From: an uncultured Ruminiclostridium sp.
Lineage (GTDB): Bacteria > Bacillota > Clostridia > Oscillospirales > Ruminococcaceae
Direction of reading: 5' to 3'
Assembly: GCA_934454635.1 (NCBI GenBank)
Contig: CAKSFR010000013.1
Location: 23,578 to 87,577, forward strand
DNA: 64,000 nucleotides
The notes under the pieces are model-generated. The model made no database searches. It saw only the letters and a program-made list of their open reading frames with translations, and was not told the DNA's origin. Shown piece by piece: positions 40,888 to 50,133 of this stretch (positions within the stretch are counted from its first letter, which is position 1; the number at the start of each line of letters is the position of its first letter). The position numbers were made by a program, and so were the translations under genes.

Positions 40888-42246
40888 TTACATATTACCG
40901 ATATTTTTTATAAGATCCTCGACAGTCGCGCGGTATGCGGGATCTTTCTGCATAACTTTTACTACCTTATTTACGGCGTAGACGATAGTTGAATGATCCC
41001 TGCCGCTAAATTCCTTGCCTATTAAAGTATAAGAAAGTCCCGTGACCTTGCTTATAACGTAAATTGCCACCTGACGCGCGGTTGAAACCTGTGAATTTCG
41101 GTTCTGCGAGCGTATTTCTTCCGGAGAAACGTTGAAAATATGAGAAACCTCGGTTATTACCTTTTCAACCGTTATCGGAACTGGCTGCTGCTCGGTCATT
41201 ACGTCGCGGATAATGTTCTGCGCCATTATAATTGTGGGAGTGGTTTCCGTGAGCATGGACATTGCGTTCATTTTCACTATTGCTCCCTCTATCTGACGGA
41301 TATTGTTTTTAAGCTTGTCCGCGAGAAGCTCCATGACGTTATTCGGGATACGCATATTGAGAAGCTCAGCCTTACGTTTTATTATTGCAAGACGAGTCTC
41401 AAACTCCGGCGGGGCAATATCCGCGAGAAGTCCCCACTCAAAACGGGTAAGAAGTCGTTCTTCAATATCATTGATCTCTTTCGGGGGACGGTCGGAAGTC
41501 AGGATTATTTGCTTGCCGGCTGTATGAAGCTCGTTAAAAGTGTGGAAAAGTTCGTTCTGGGATTCTTTTTTTCCCGAAAAGAACTGAACGTCATCTACGA
41601 GGAACATATCTGCGGAGCGGTATTTTTTCTTAAAATCGTCGGTTTTATTGGTGCGGACGGAATTTACAAACTCGTTTACAAAGGTTTCGGCGGAAACGAA
41701 AACAATATTATAGTCGGGGTGATTCATCAGAATCTCATTTTTTACCGCGCAGAGCAGGTGAGTTTTCCCAAGCCCCGGATCGCTGTAAATATAAAGCGGA
41801 TTATAGTTGCGCGCCTGTCCCTGAGCTATAGCTTTGCAGGCTGCGCAGGCAAGACGGTTGCTTTCTCCGACTATAAACGTATCAAAGGTATGCTGATAAT
41901 TGCTGTTTTTTTCGGTTTCCTGAAGCTTGCTGACGATATACGGATCGTCCTGTAGCTCCGGGATAGGTTCGCTGTAGTCGAGGCGGTCGCTGGTATGCAC
42001 CTTTTCATCCTCGCTAAGATATTCAATTTCAACATCGAAACCGAGAATTTCTTTAAACTGCTTCTTAAAAATATCATTATAATTTTCAGAAACCACTTTT
42101 TTTACATAGCTGTCAGCTATATAAAGAACTACCTTGTTGTTATTAAGCTTTACGGGCTTTATCGGATTTATCCACAAATTCATTGCGGTCGGGGACAAAT
42201 CCAGACTTTTTTTCATCATTTCAAAGATGTCGTTAAACGAGTTCAT
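40888..42246 (-). CDS. dnaA: Chromosomal replication initiator DnaA
   Basis: A 452-residue initiator with all four domains. Domain I is FNDIFEMMKKSLDLSPTAMN. Domain III is an AAA+ core with Walker A YSDPGLGKTHLLCAVKNEIL, Walker B ADMFLVDDVQFFSGKKESQN, and the sensor/arginine finger regions LTSDRPPKEINDIEERLLTR and RQIEGAIVKMNAM. Domain IV is a helix-turn-helix ending GKEFSGRDHSTIVYAVNKVV. The codons for WIN in its N-terminus happen to spell a DnaA box (42168-42176). Confidence 0.98.
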   Translation of the reverse strand: MNSFNDIFEMMKKSLDLSPTAMNLWINPIKPVKLNNNKVVLYIADSYVKKVVSENYNDIFKKQFKEILGFDVEIEYLSEDEKVHTSDRLDYSEPIPELQDDPYIVSKLQETEKNSNYQHTFDTFIVGESNRLACAACKAIAQGQARNYNPLYIYSDPGLGKTHLLCAVKNEILMNHPDYNIVFVSAETFVNEFVNSVRTNKTDDFKKKYRSADMFLVDDVQFFSGKKESQNELFHTFNELHTAGKQIILTSDRPPKEINDIEERLLTRFEWGLLADIAPPEFETRLAIIKRKAELLNMRIPNNVMELLADKLKNNIRQIEGAIVKMNAMSMLTETTPTIIMAQNIIRDVMTEQQPVPITVEKVITEVSHIFNVSPEEIRSQNRNSQVSTARQVAIYVISKVTGLSYTLIGKEFSGRDHSTIVYAVNKVVKVMQKDPAYRATVEDLIKNIGNM

Positions 42247-42287
42247 TATTATTTATCCTTCCGCTTCCTCAAAATAAAATCAATTTT

Positions 42288-42316
42288 ATTGTAGCATAAA
42301 AAGTCGGTTTTTGCAA
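42288..42316 (-). promoter_or_regulatory. dnaA promoter
   Basis: Minus strand TTGCAA (42311-42316), 17-bp spacer, TACAAT (42288-42293). The near-palindrome AAGTATAATACTT lies just upstream. Confidence 0.75.
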
Positions 42317-42356
42317 GTATAATACTTATAAAATTGCAGAAAAAAGTGCAGAAAAT

Positions 42357-43235
42357 TTATTCAATATTCTGTATCTGCTCGCGGATTTTCTCAATTTCAC
42401 TTTTAGCGTCTACAACTATTCTTGTTATTTCCAGATTCTGTGCTTTTGAACCTATCGTATTTACCTCGCGGTTAAGCTCTTGAACAAGAAAATCAAGTTT
42501 TCTTCCGACGGGTTCTTTTGCTTCAAGCATTGTGCGGAACTGTGAAAAATGGCTTTTAAGACGGACGGTTTCTTCGTCAACTGCCGTTTTTTCAGCGAAA
42601 ATTCCCGCCTCAAGAAGAATACGCTGTTCGGGAATATTGCGGTCGGAGAGCAGCTCGGTCATTTTTTCAAGCAAACGATTTCTGTAATTTTCAACATTTT
42701 CGGGAGAATAAATGCACACGCGGTCGATCATCTGTTCAACGTTGCCGAGCTTTTCGAGCAGATCGGCTTTCATCTTTTTTCCCTCGGTTTCGCGCATTTC
42801 AATAAAGTTTTTCAGCGCGGTTTCGGTCACTTCACGGACGGCGTTCCAGATAAATTCTTCGTCCTCTTCGGGGCGGACAATAGTGAAAGCGTCGGTCATG
42901 CTGAAAATATCTTTTAACGACAGATCGTCGGTCAGACCGAATTTTTTTCCCGCTTCGCGCAGGGCGTTAAGATAACTTTCGACAACGAGATTATTTACGC
43001 TTACGGAGGTTTCCTTACCCTGAACGTTATAAATTGAGAGTCCGAGTTCAACCTTTCCGCGGCTTATTTCAGATTTTACGAGATTTTTCAGCTTATCCTC
43101 GAGAAATTGGCAGGAACGCGGGATCTTAGCGTTAAATTCAAAATAACGGCTATTTACCGAGCGTATCTCGACGCTTATATCATATTCTCCGATAATTCGG
43201 CGTTCTCTTCCGAAGCCTGTCATGCTTTTTAACAT
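42357..43235 (-). CDS. yicC: YicC family endoribonuclease-like protein
   Basis: A 292-residue protein of the YicC/YloC family (reported as an RNase in E. coli). The start reads MLKSMTGFGRERRIIGEYDI, followed by SVNSRYFEFNAKIPRS and ISRGKVELGLSIYNVQG. The C-terminal DUF1732 domain ends LDFLVQELNREVNTIGSKAQ and KSEIEKIREQIQNIE. I use the ATG at 43235, nine bases after AAGGA; the first in-frame ATG at 43244 directly abuts that site. Confidence 0.93.
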   Translation of the reverse strand: MLKSMTGFGRERRIIGEYDISVEIRSVNSRYFEFNAKIPRSCQFLEDKLKNLVKSEISRGKVELGLSIYNVQGKETSVSVNNLVVESYLNALREAGKKFGLTDDLSLKDIFSMTDAFTIVRPEEDEEFIWNAVREVTETALKNFIEMRETEGKKMKADLLEKLGNVEQMIDRVCIYSPENVENYRNRLLEKMTELLSDRNIPEQRILLEAGIFAEKTAVDEETVRLKSHFSQFRTMLEAKEPVGRKLDFLVQELNREVNTIGSKAQNLEITRIVVDAKSEIEKIREQIQNIE

Positions 43236-43303
43236 TTTTTTCATTCCTTTTTAGATTTTTTCGCGGCTTCTCCGATTATCTCAGCGGCGAAGCCTATACC
43301 ATT

Positions 43304-43332
43304 ATTATATAATAGCGCACACAAAATGTCAA
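43304..43332 (-). promoter_or_regulatory. yicC promoter
   Basis: Minus strand TTGACA (43327-43332), 17-bp spacer, TATAAT (43304-43309). The transcript leader can form GGCTTC/GAAGCC. Confidence 0.8.
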
Positions 43333-43359
43333 TGAAAATTGTAAAAGTGAAAAAAAGTA

Positions 43360-43388
43360 TTGAAATATGTTCAGAAAAGTGATACAAT
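43360..43388 (+). promoter_or_regulatory. Promoter of the class II aldolase gene
   Basis: TTGAAA (43360-43365), 17-bp spacer, TACAAT (43383-43388). Confidence 0.75.
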
Positions 43389-43424
43389 AGTTACAGTAAA
43401 ACGATTACATAGGGGAATATGCAC

Positions 43425-44105
43425 ATGAATGAAAATGAACAGAAAATAAGGGAAGAAATCTGCGAAATCGGGTACAATCTTTGGCTGCGTGGATTTGTTG
43501 CGGCAAACGACGGTAATATTTCCGTAAAAATCGCTGAAAATGTTTTTCTGACGACGCCTACGGGAGTGAGCAAAAAGAATCTGACTCCGCAGAATCTTGT
43601 GAAAATGAATGAAAAAAATGAGATAATTGATTGTCCCGAGGGTTCGCGCCCTTCGTCGGAATTTAAAATGCACCTGAGCTGTTATCGCTGCCGACCCGAT
43701 ATAAAGGCGGTGGTTCACGCGCACCCGCCGACTGCGACGGGATATGCGGTTGCGCACGTTCCGCTTGATGATTACGCCATGTCTGAGGCGATAATGTTTC
43801 TCGGTTCTGTGCCGATTGCGCCGTATGCAACGCCCGGAACAGAGGGGGTCGGTGAAAATGCCGTGCCTTTTTTGGAATTTCACGATACTGTGCTGCTGGC
43901 AAATCACGGCGCGCTTACCGTAGGGACCGATTTAACTCAAGCGTATTATAGAATGGAAACGCTGGAGCATTATGCAAAAGTGAGCCTTACCGCTCGGCTG
44001 CTCGGCGGTGCAAGAGAGCTTGAACCCGAGCAGATTCGGGAGTGCTGTAAGCTTGCTGAAAAATATCCTATAAGACATCCCGGTTATAAAAAATACAGTA
44101 TGTAG
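43425..44105 (+). CDS. Class II aldolase/adducin family protein
   Basis: A 226-residue zinc-dependent aldolase or epimerase. It shows FVAANDGNISVKIAENVFLT, the acidic residue in GSRPSSEFKMH, the zinc ligands in VVHAHPPTATGYAVA and FHDTVLLANHGALTVG, and the tail YRMETLEHYAKVSLTARLLG. These fit L-fuculose- or L-ribulose-5-phosphate-type enzymes; the substrate cannot be fixed from sequence. The ATG at 43425 has proper spacing from AGGGGA, unlike the one at 43419. It is a single-gene unit divergent from yicC. Confidence 0.9.
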   Translation: MNENEQKIREEICEIGYNLWLRGFVAANDGNISVKIAENVFLTTPTGVSKKNLTPQNLVKMNEKNEIIDCPEGSRPSSEFKMHLSCYRCRPDIKAVVHAHPPTATGYAVAHVPLDDYAMSEAIMFLGSVPIAPYATPGTEGVGENAVPFLEFHDTVLLANHGALTVGTDLTQAYYRMETLEHYAKVSLTARLLGGARELEPEQIRECCKLAEKYPIRHPGYKKYSM

Positions 44106-44344
44106 AATTTAATCTGTGTTACTTAACATAAAATAATAAAAGAAAAATGATAAAGTTTTTTTACTTATTTTAAAATCGTTTACATTATGAATTATAAAGT
44201 AATCCATATATTGTGTTTTAGGCTTTTTTTAAATCAATATGTATGTCCAAATTCGGTATTTTTACGAAATTTTGACATGAAATTTGTATATATTGTTTAA
44301 AATGTAGCAAATCACATATTTTGAGTAAAATGTTTTTATAAATA

Positions 44345-44373
44345 TTGACAAAAAGCATAAAATTTGATATAAT
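44345..44373 (+). promoter_or_regulatory. Promoter of the ABC/NHL/DUF5696 operon
   Basis: TTGACA (44345-44350), 17-bp spacer, TATAAT (44368-44373): a full-consensus promoter. The 240 bp before it (44106-44344) are extremely AT-rich and hold no gene that I can support. Confidence 0.85.
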
Positions 44374-44446
44374 AGTACCGTGTCAATAGGGCAGATTGTG
44401 CCTGTTTTACAGTGTTTTTTCTACCGAAATATTTAAGAGGAAGCCT

Positions 44447-45148
44447 ATGGAAATTGTTTTAAAAGCAGAAAATGTGTCGAAAAGCTTTGAAATAGGCGAC
44501 GGGAGCGTTGTTAATGCTCTTACGGATATAAATCTTGAGGTAGGAGAGGGTAAGCTGGTGTGTCTGAGGGGGCGTTCCGGTTCGGGAAAAACCACCCTTA
44601 TAAACATTCTCGGCGCGCTTGACAGGCAAAATAATGGTAACGTTTACTTCTGTGGCGAGGATATAGGCGCGATGAACGACGCAAAGCGGGATATGCTCCG
44701 CAGAAAGCAGCTTGCTTTCGTTTTTCAGTCGGTTGCGCTTATTTCGACAATGACCGCTTATGAAAACGTTGAATTTGCACTGCGGCTCGCGGGAACTCCG
44801 ATTTCCGAAAGAAGCAAAAGAGCAAAGGAATGTTTAGCGAGAGTCGGTCTTGAAAAACGCATGAAGCATCGGCCGGGAGAGCTTTCAGGCGGCGAACAGC
44901 AGCGTGTTGCGATAGCGCGCGCAGTAGCGCATAAGCCCAAAATAATCTTCGCGGACGAACCTACCGCGGCGCTTGACACGCAGACAGGTATCGCAGTCGT
45001 AAAGCTGTTCCGAGAACTCGTCAGAGAGGACGGAATAACCGTTGTTATGACGACGCATGACGAAACTATGATGGAGCTTGCAGACGTTGTATACACGCTT
45101 GACGACGGAAAAATCACGGACATAACCGAGAACACTATACCATTATAA
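44447..45148 (+). CDS. ABC transporter ATP-binding protein, MacB/LolD type
   Basis: A 233-residue ABC ATPase. Walker A is [20 protein letters not shown], the Q loop is [20 protein letters not shown], the signature is [20 protein letters not shown], Walker B is [12 protein letters not shown] and the switch is [12 protein letters not shown]. The sequence type is the MacB/LolD/FtsE group, which normally pairs with FtsX-like permeases; none is present in this operon. It starts at 44447 after AAGAGGAAGCC; an upstream in-frame ATG is weaker. First gene of a ten-gene operon. Confidence 0.93.
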   Translation: MEIVLKAENVSKSFEIGDGSVVNALTDINLEVGEGKLVCLRGRSGSGKTTLINILGALDRQNNGNVYFCGEDIGAMNDAKRDMLRRKQLAFVFQSVALISTMTAYENVEFALRLAGTPISERSKRAKECLARVGLEKRMKHRPGELSGGEQQRVAIARAVAHKPKIIFADEPTAALDTQTGIAVVKLFRELVREDGITVVMTTHDETMMELADVVYTLDDGKITDITENTIPL

Positions 45149-45164
45149 TATATAAGGAGGATAT

Positions 45165-46106
45165 ATGCCGCAGAGAGTTCTTCTCGCGCCTCCCGAAAAT
45201 GTAATGGTGAGGTGCGATAATCTCGTTAAGATATATAAGACTACCGAGGTTGAAGTTATGGCGCTTCAGGGACTTGATCTTACCGTTGAACGCGGCGAGA
45301 TAATGGGGATCGTCGGAGCGTCCGGCTCGGGAAAATCCACGCTGCTGAATATGCTCGGCGGATTGGATAAGCCCTCGGCGGGAAGTCTTTTTATCGACGG
45401 AAAGGATATGCTCAAGCTCGGGGAAAAAGAGCTTATCGAGTATAAACGGCGAACGGTCGGCTTTGTATGGCAGAAAAATGCCAGAAATCTTATCCCGTAC
45501 CTTACCGCCGTTGAAAATGTCGAAATGCCGATGCTTCTGAGCGGCTACAGCAACCGCAGGAAAAGAGCGGAGGAGCTGCTCGATATGGTCGGGCTTTCGG
45601 CGAGAAAAAATTCACTTTTAGGTCAGATGTCGGGCGGCGAACAACAGCGCTGCGCAATTGCAATCGCGCTGAGCAATAATCCTAAGCTGCTGCTTGCAGA
45701 CGAGCCGACGGGAGCCGTTGACACAAAGACCGCCAACAATGTTTTAGACGTTTTTAAACGTTTAAATAAAGAAACGGGAGTTACGGTGATCATTGTTACC
45801 CATGACACCAACCTCTCAAAATCAATTGACCGCGTCGTAGCGATACGGGACGGCAAAACCTCAAGCGAGCTTATACGAAGAAAGCCTGTTTCATACGAGG
45901 GTATTTCTTTTGAAAAGCTCAGCGAATTACAGCAGAGCGAAATCCGGGCAATTCAGGAAAATCAGAGTCATGACGAGCTGATAGTTCTCGACCGGGCAGG
46001 AAGGCTTCAGATTCCGAGAGCCTACCTCGAAGCCCTCGGAATAAAGGGCGGAGATAAGGTCTGCGTAGAGCTTGAGGAAGATAAAATTTCTATTTATAAG
46101 CAGTAA
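45165..46106 (+). CDS. ABC ATPase with C-terminal AbrB-like domain
   Basis: A 313-residue protein. Residues 12-235 are a MacB-type ATPase: [93 protein letters not shown] linker ([17 protein letters not shown]) leads to a C-terminal 45 residues with the SpoVT/AbrB swapped-hairpin pattern: [19 protein letters not shown], then [17 protein letters not shown]. AbrB folds bind DNA or dimerise. Fusion to an ABC ATPase suggests dimerisation or feedback control. An excellent AAGGAGG precedes the start. Confidence 0.9.
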   Translation: MPQRVLLAPPENVMVRCDNLVKIYKTTEVEVMALQGLDLTVERGEIMGIVGASGSGKSTLLNMLGGLDKPSAGSLFIDGKDMLKLGEKELIEYKRRTVGFVWQKNARNLIPYLTAVENVEMPMLLSGYSNRRKRAEELLDMVGLSARKNSLLGQMSGGEQQRCAIAIALSNNPKLLLADEPTGAVDTKTANNVLDVFKRLNKETGVTVIIVTHDTNLSKSIDRVVAIRDGKTSSELIRRKPVSYEGISFEKLSELQQSEIRAIQENQSHDELIVLDRAGRLQIPRAYLEALGIKGGDKVCVELEEDKISIYKQ

Positions 46107-46150
46107 TGCTTTTCACAAGGGTTAAGTCAAAGAGAAAGGTGGAGCTAATT

Positions 46151-49126
46151 TTGGGCAACAAGAAAAAGCAAATGCTCGCTGCGGCTCTTGCAGCGGCAAT
46201 CCTGATTACCGCACAGCCTGTTGTTTTTGCAGAGGAAGAAACGGCGGCTGAAACGGAACAGGTTCTGACAGCGGAAAATTCCGGCGAAGAAGAGGAGATT
46301 TCTACGATCACCAATATCATGAGCACGGGAAACCGCGACAATACCTACAGCGCGTACTATACAAAGTACAGCGGAGAAAAAGCCCCCAACAAGGAAATCG
46401 TTATTGAGGCAAAGGACGCAGAGGTTTCTGAAGACGCTGAGGGTAATTATCCCGAATATTCCATTGAGGAGGTTTATGAGGGAGAAAACGGCTGCTTTGT
46501 CTGGACAAATAATCAGGGACAGCTAAACTTCAGCTTTGAAGTTGAAGAAACCGGTATTTACAGCATGGAAATGCTGTATTACACAATCTCGGGAAAGAGC
46601 ACGACCGTTGATATCGGGATAAAAATCGACGGCGATTATCCTTTTACGGCTTGTAAGGATATTACTCTCGACCGTTATTGGGTAGACGCTACCGCGATCC
46701 GTAAGGACAGCCGCGATAACGACCTTAAACCTACTCAGGTCGAAAAGGATATGTGGGTAACTTATCCCATAAAGGATAAGGAAGGTCTTTTTAACAACCC
46801 TTACATATTCTATCTTGAAAAGGGATCTCATACCCTTACCCTTGAGGGTATCCGTACCAATATTGCCCTTAAAACAATTACCTTTAAAAATTATGAGGAG
46901 CTTCCCGAATATGAAAAGCCCTCAAATATAGAAACACCCGCTCTCACGAATGAGAACTCTATCGGAACCAAGACTATTCTCATTCAGGCGGAGTCGCCCC
47001 TGTATAAAAATTCCTCTACACTTTATGCGACATACGACAGAACCTCGAGCAAAACAAGCCCGTCGCACCCGACTAAGCAGCGCTATAATACAATAGGCAG
47101 CGCGACTTGGAAGAAATCGACTCAGGCTATCACATGGAGCTTTACCGTTCCGACAGACGGCTATTATCGCTTCGCGTTCAAGGCAAGACAGAACACAATG
47201 CGCGGATTTTATTCCAACCGCCGCATTTATATCGACGGAGTTGTTCCTAATAAGACGATGGACTGCGTAGGCTTCCCCTACGATGCAAACTGGTATACCC
47301 AGACGCTTAAGGACGATAACGGCGAGGATATGTATCTTTACCTTGAAGCGGGCGAACACACCATTACAATGGAAGCTGTTCCCGGCGATATCGGCGAGAT
47401 CATGCGCAGACTTGACGACCTTGTTTATACCCTTAACTATTACTACAGACGAATCCTTATGATAACAGGTCCGGATCCCGACGAATACAACGACTACATG
47501 GTCGATATTCAGATTCCGGAGCTTATCCCGAATTTTAAGAGCGCTATTGAAACTCTCTATGCGGAAAAAGCTAATATCGAAAAGCTCGGTCAGGGTTCTG
47601 AAGCTTCTTCGCTTCAGTCGCTCGCAGTTATTTTACAGCGCTGCTGCGATAAGCGCGACGATATCCCGACAATGGTAAGCACCCTCAAGGATTACATTGC
47701 GTCCGTATCCGCTTGGATGAGAGATTACCGCGACCAGCCCCTTGAGCTTGACTACATTGAAATTTATACCAAAAATGAAGAGCCTTCCGCACCGAACGGA
47801 AACTTCTTTGAAGAATTTGCATTCGGCTTCCAGTCGTTTATCGGTTCGTTCTTCGAGGATTACACAATGCTTTCGGACGCTTCCGAAAAGTCCATTAACG
47901 TATGGGTTTCGCTCGGACGTGACCAGGCGACCGTTGTAAAAGACCTCGTAGACAACGATTTTAACCAGAACAATCAGGGTATCAATATTTCAATCAACCT
48001 TGTACAGGGCGGTATTCTTGAAGCTACCCTTGCGGGAAAGGGACCCGACGTTGCATTGTTCCTCGGCGGCGACTTCCCGATTCAGTGCGCGGCGCGTGAC
48101 CTGCTTGTTGATATTTCAAAATTCAACGACTATGATGAAATCGTAAAGAGCAGATTTACCGATAATATCATGACTCTTTACACATACCGCGACGGCGTTT
48201 ACGGTCTGCCTGTTTCACAGTCGTTCCCGATGATGTTCTACCGCACGGATATTCTTGAAGAACTCAATGTTTCAAAGATTCCGCAGACATGGGACGAACT
48301 TATCGACATTATCCCCGTTTTACAGCGTTCTTACCTCACGGTCGGACTTCTTTCGCCGACGTCGAACCTCTCCAGCTCGGTATTTGATTCGGGTGATACG
48401 TTCTCAATGCTCGTTTTACAGACAGGCAATAATATGTACAACGAGGATCTCACAAAGACAACGTACGACAAGAAAATCGTTGTTGACGCGTTTAAGCAGT
48501 GGACGGATTTCTACACGATCTACGACTTTGAACAGACATACGACGCATTCTCACGTTTCAGAACAGGCGAAATGCCTATAATTATCCAGAACTACACATT
48601 CTTTAACCAGCTTACGGTTTCCGCTCCTGAAATCAAGGGCTTATGGGACTTCACTTTAGTTCCCGGAACGCCTGTTACCGACGAAAACGGCAACAAGACG
48701 GGTGAAATTTCACACGCGGCGAACTCAGGCAGCGCGGGCGCGGTTATATTTAATAAGTGCCCCGACATTAACGCGGCATGGTCCTTTATAAAGTGGTTCA
48801 CCTCCGACGAGGTTATGGTTCAGTACGGACGCACCATTGAAGGACAGATGGGTCAGATGGGACGTTTCGATACGGCAAACGTAAACGCGCTTGCACAGCT
48901 CCCGTGGTCCACAGCGGAATACACCAAGATTTCGACTCAGATGAATCAGACCGTGGAAATTCCGATAATCCCCGCTTCCTATGCAACTACACGCCATGTC
49001 AAGAACGCGTTCCGTGCAGTCGTAAACGACACATGGAATCCGAGATATGCTCTTTCTTCCTATAACAGAGATATCAACTCCGAAATTGAAAGAAAGAATG
49101 CCGATCTTGCAACATTCGGCAAGTAA
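46151..49126 (+). CDS. Very large extracellular solute-binding protein with carbohydrate-binding-like N-terminal domains
   Basis: A 991-residue secreted protein. A signal peptide (KKKQMLAAALAAAILITAQP) is followed by an acidic linker. Two beta-rich CBM6/35-like domains come next (about residues 65-265 and 275-420; ENGCFVWTNNQGQLNFSFEV, DGYYRFAFKARQNTMRGFYS). A helical connector follows, then an extracellular solute-binding domain (about 575-990; KGPDVALFLGGDFPIQCAAR, YGLPVSQSFPMMFYRTDIL, TWDELIDIIPVLQ, AWSFIKWFTSDEVMVQYGR). Ordinary sugar-binding proteins are about 430 residues, so the N-terminal half is extra. The start is TTG at 46151 after AAAGGTGGAG; there is no lipobox. Confidence 0.85.
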   Translation: MGNKKKQMLAAALAAAILITAQPVVFAEEETAAETEQVLTAENSGEEEEISTITNIMSTGNRDNTYSAYYTKYSGEKAPNKEIVIEAKDAEVSEDAEGNYPEYSIEEVYEGENGCFVWTNNQGQLNFSFEVEETGIYSMEMLYYTISGKSTTVDIGIKIDGDYPFTACKDITLDRYWVDATAIRKDSRDNDLKPTQVEKDMWVTYPIKDKEGLFNNPYIFYLEKGSHTLTLEGIRTNIALKTITFKNYEELPEYEKPSNIETPALTNENSIGTKTILIQAESPLYKNSSTLYATYDRTSSKTSPSHPTKQRYNTIGSATWKKSTQAITWSFTVPTDGYYRFAFKARQNTMRGFYSNRRIYIDGVVPNKTMDCVGFPYDANWYTQTLKDDNGEDMYLYLEAGEHTITMEAVPGDIGEIMRRLDDLVYTLNYYYRRILMITGPDPDEYNDYMVDIQIPELIPNFKSAIETLYAEKANIEKLGQGSEASSLQSLAVILQRCCDKRDDIPTMVSTLKDYIASVSAWMRDYRDQPLELDYIEIYTKNEEPSAPNGNFFEEFAFGFQSFIGSFFEDYTMLSDASEKSINVWVSLGRDQATVVKDLVDNDFNQNNQGINISINLVQGGILEATLAGKGPDVALFLGGDFPIQCAARDLLVDISKFNDYDEIVKSRFTDNIMTLYTYRDGVYGLPVSQSFPMMFYRTDILEELNVSKIPQTWDELIDIIPVLQRSYLTVGLLSPTSNLSSSVFDSGDTFSMLVLQTGNNMYNEDLTKTTYDKKIVVDAFKQWTDFYTIYDFEQTYDAFSRFRTGEMPIIIQNYTFFNQLTVSAPEIKGLWDFTLVPGTPVTDENGNKTGEISHAANSGSAGAVIFNKCPDINAAWSFIKWFTSDEVMVQYGRTIEGQMGQMGRFDTANVNALAQLPWSTAEYTKISTQMNQTVEIPIIPASYATTRHVKNAFRAVVNDTWNPRYALSSYNRDINSEIERKNADLATFGK

Positions 49127-49158
49127 ACGCGGAACTTACAAAGAGGAGGAATCGAGTT

Positions 49159-50094
49159 TTGGCTAAAAAAGAACAGACAATGTATATCGAGGACAATAAG
49201 TTCCGGTATACCTTGATGCAGATGAGGAGAAATATAGGAGTTTACGGGCTTATCGCTCCGTTCTTTATCCTGTTTCTCATCTTTACGGTAATTCCCGTAT
49301 TGATTTCGCTGCCTATGGGCTTTACGAACTTCAATATGGCGCAGTTCCCTCAGTGGGTAGGACTTTCAAACTTCTACTCGCTGTTCCTCGAGGACGAGGT
49401 ATTCTTAAAGGCAATCGAAAATACGCTTGTGTTCGCAGTAGTAACCGGACCGCTCAGCTATTTCCTTTGCTTTATCCTCGCGTGGCTCATCAACGAGCTT
49501 CCCGGTCCGTTAAAGACCTTCTTCACATTCGTTTTCTATGCGCCTACGCTTGCGGGTAATATTTACTCGACATGGCAGCTTATATTCTCCGGCGATACCT
49601 ACGGTATTGCGAACGCATACCTCATCAATCTCGGTATCACGAACGGAGCGATCCAGTGGCTCACCGACGCGAACTACATTATGGGCGTTCTTATCGTGGT
49701 TCAGCTCTGGATGGCGCTTGGCGCAGGCTTCCTTGCAATACGCGCAGGTCTTCAGGGTATCCCGCGCGACCGTTATGAAGCGGGCGCTATCGAGGGTATC
49801 AAGAACAGAGCGCAGGAGCTTATCTATGTAACTATTCCCGCAATGGGACCACAGCTTTTGTTCGCAGCGGTTATGCAGATAACAAGCTCGTTTACAGCCG
49901 GCGATATCGGTCGATTCCTGACCGCCTTCCCGACTACCGACTACGCAGGTCATACGATAATGACCCATGCATACGATTACGGTTCTATCAGATATGAAAT
50001 GGGATATTCCGCGGCAATATGCTTCGTACTGTTTGCGGTAATGCTCTTTGCAAACTGGGGTATCAAGAAGATACTCGGAAAATATCTCGACTAA
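49159..50094 (+). CDS. MalF-type carbohydrate ABC transporter permease
   Basis: A 311-residue permease with six hydrophobic segments (first: GLIAPFFILFLIFTVIPVLI). A cytoplasmic EAA loop reads YEAGAIEGIKNRAQELIYV then TIPAMGP. It pairs with the next gene. The start is TTG at 49159, eight bases after GAGGAGGA. It probably docks with the preceding solute-binding protein; the substrate is unknown. Confidence 0.92.
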   Translation: MAKKEQTMYIEDNKFRYTLMQMRRNIGVYGLIAPFFILFLIFTVIPVLISLPMGFTNFNMAQFPQWVGLSNFYSLFLEDEVFLKAIENTLVFAVVTGPLSYFLCFILAWLINELPGPLKTFFTFVFYAPTLAGNIYSTWQLIFSGDTYGIANAYLINLGITNGAIQWLTDANYIMGVLIVVQLWMALGAGFLAIRAGLQGIPRDRYEAGAIEGIKNRAQELIYVTIPAMGPQLLFAAVMQITSSFTAGDIGRFLTAFPTTDYAGHTIMTHAYDYGSIRYEMGYSAAICFVLFAVMLFANWGIKKILGKYLD

Positions 50095-50133
50095 AAGCTG
50101 AACAAAATAAATTATTCTGAAAGGACGGTAGTC

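Noticed and set aside
42168..42176. Perfect DnaA box TTATCCACA inside dnaA
   Set aside because: It is produced by the conserved codons for L-W-I-N in the DnaA N-terminus. A regulatory role cannot be excluded, but coding constraint explains it.
44106..44344. Very AT-rich gap considered as an origin unwinding element or small gene
   Set aside because: No DnaA-box words and no frame with a start signal. It is most simply the upstream region of the strong operon promoter at 44345.
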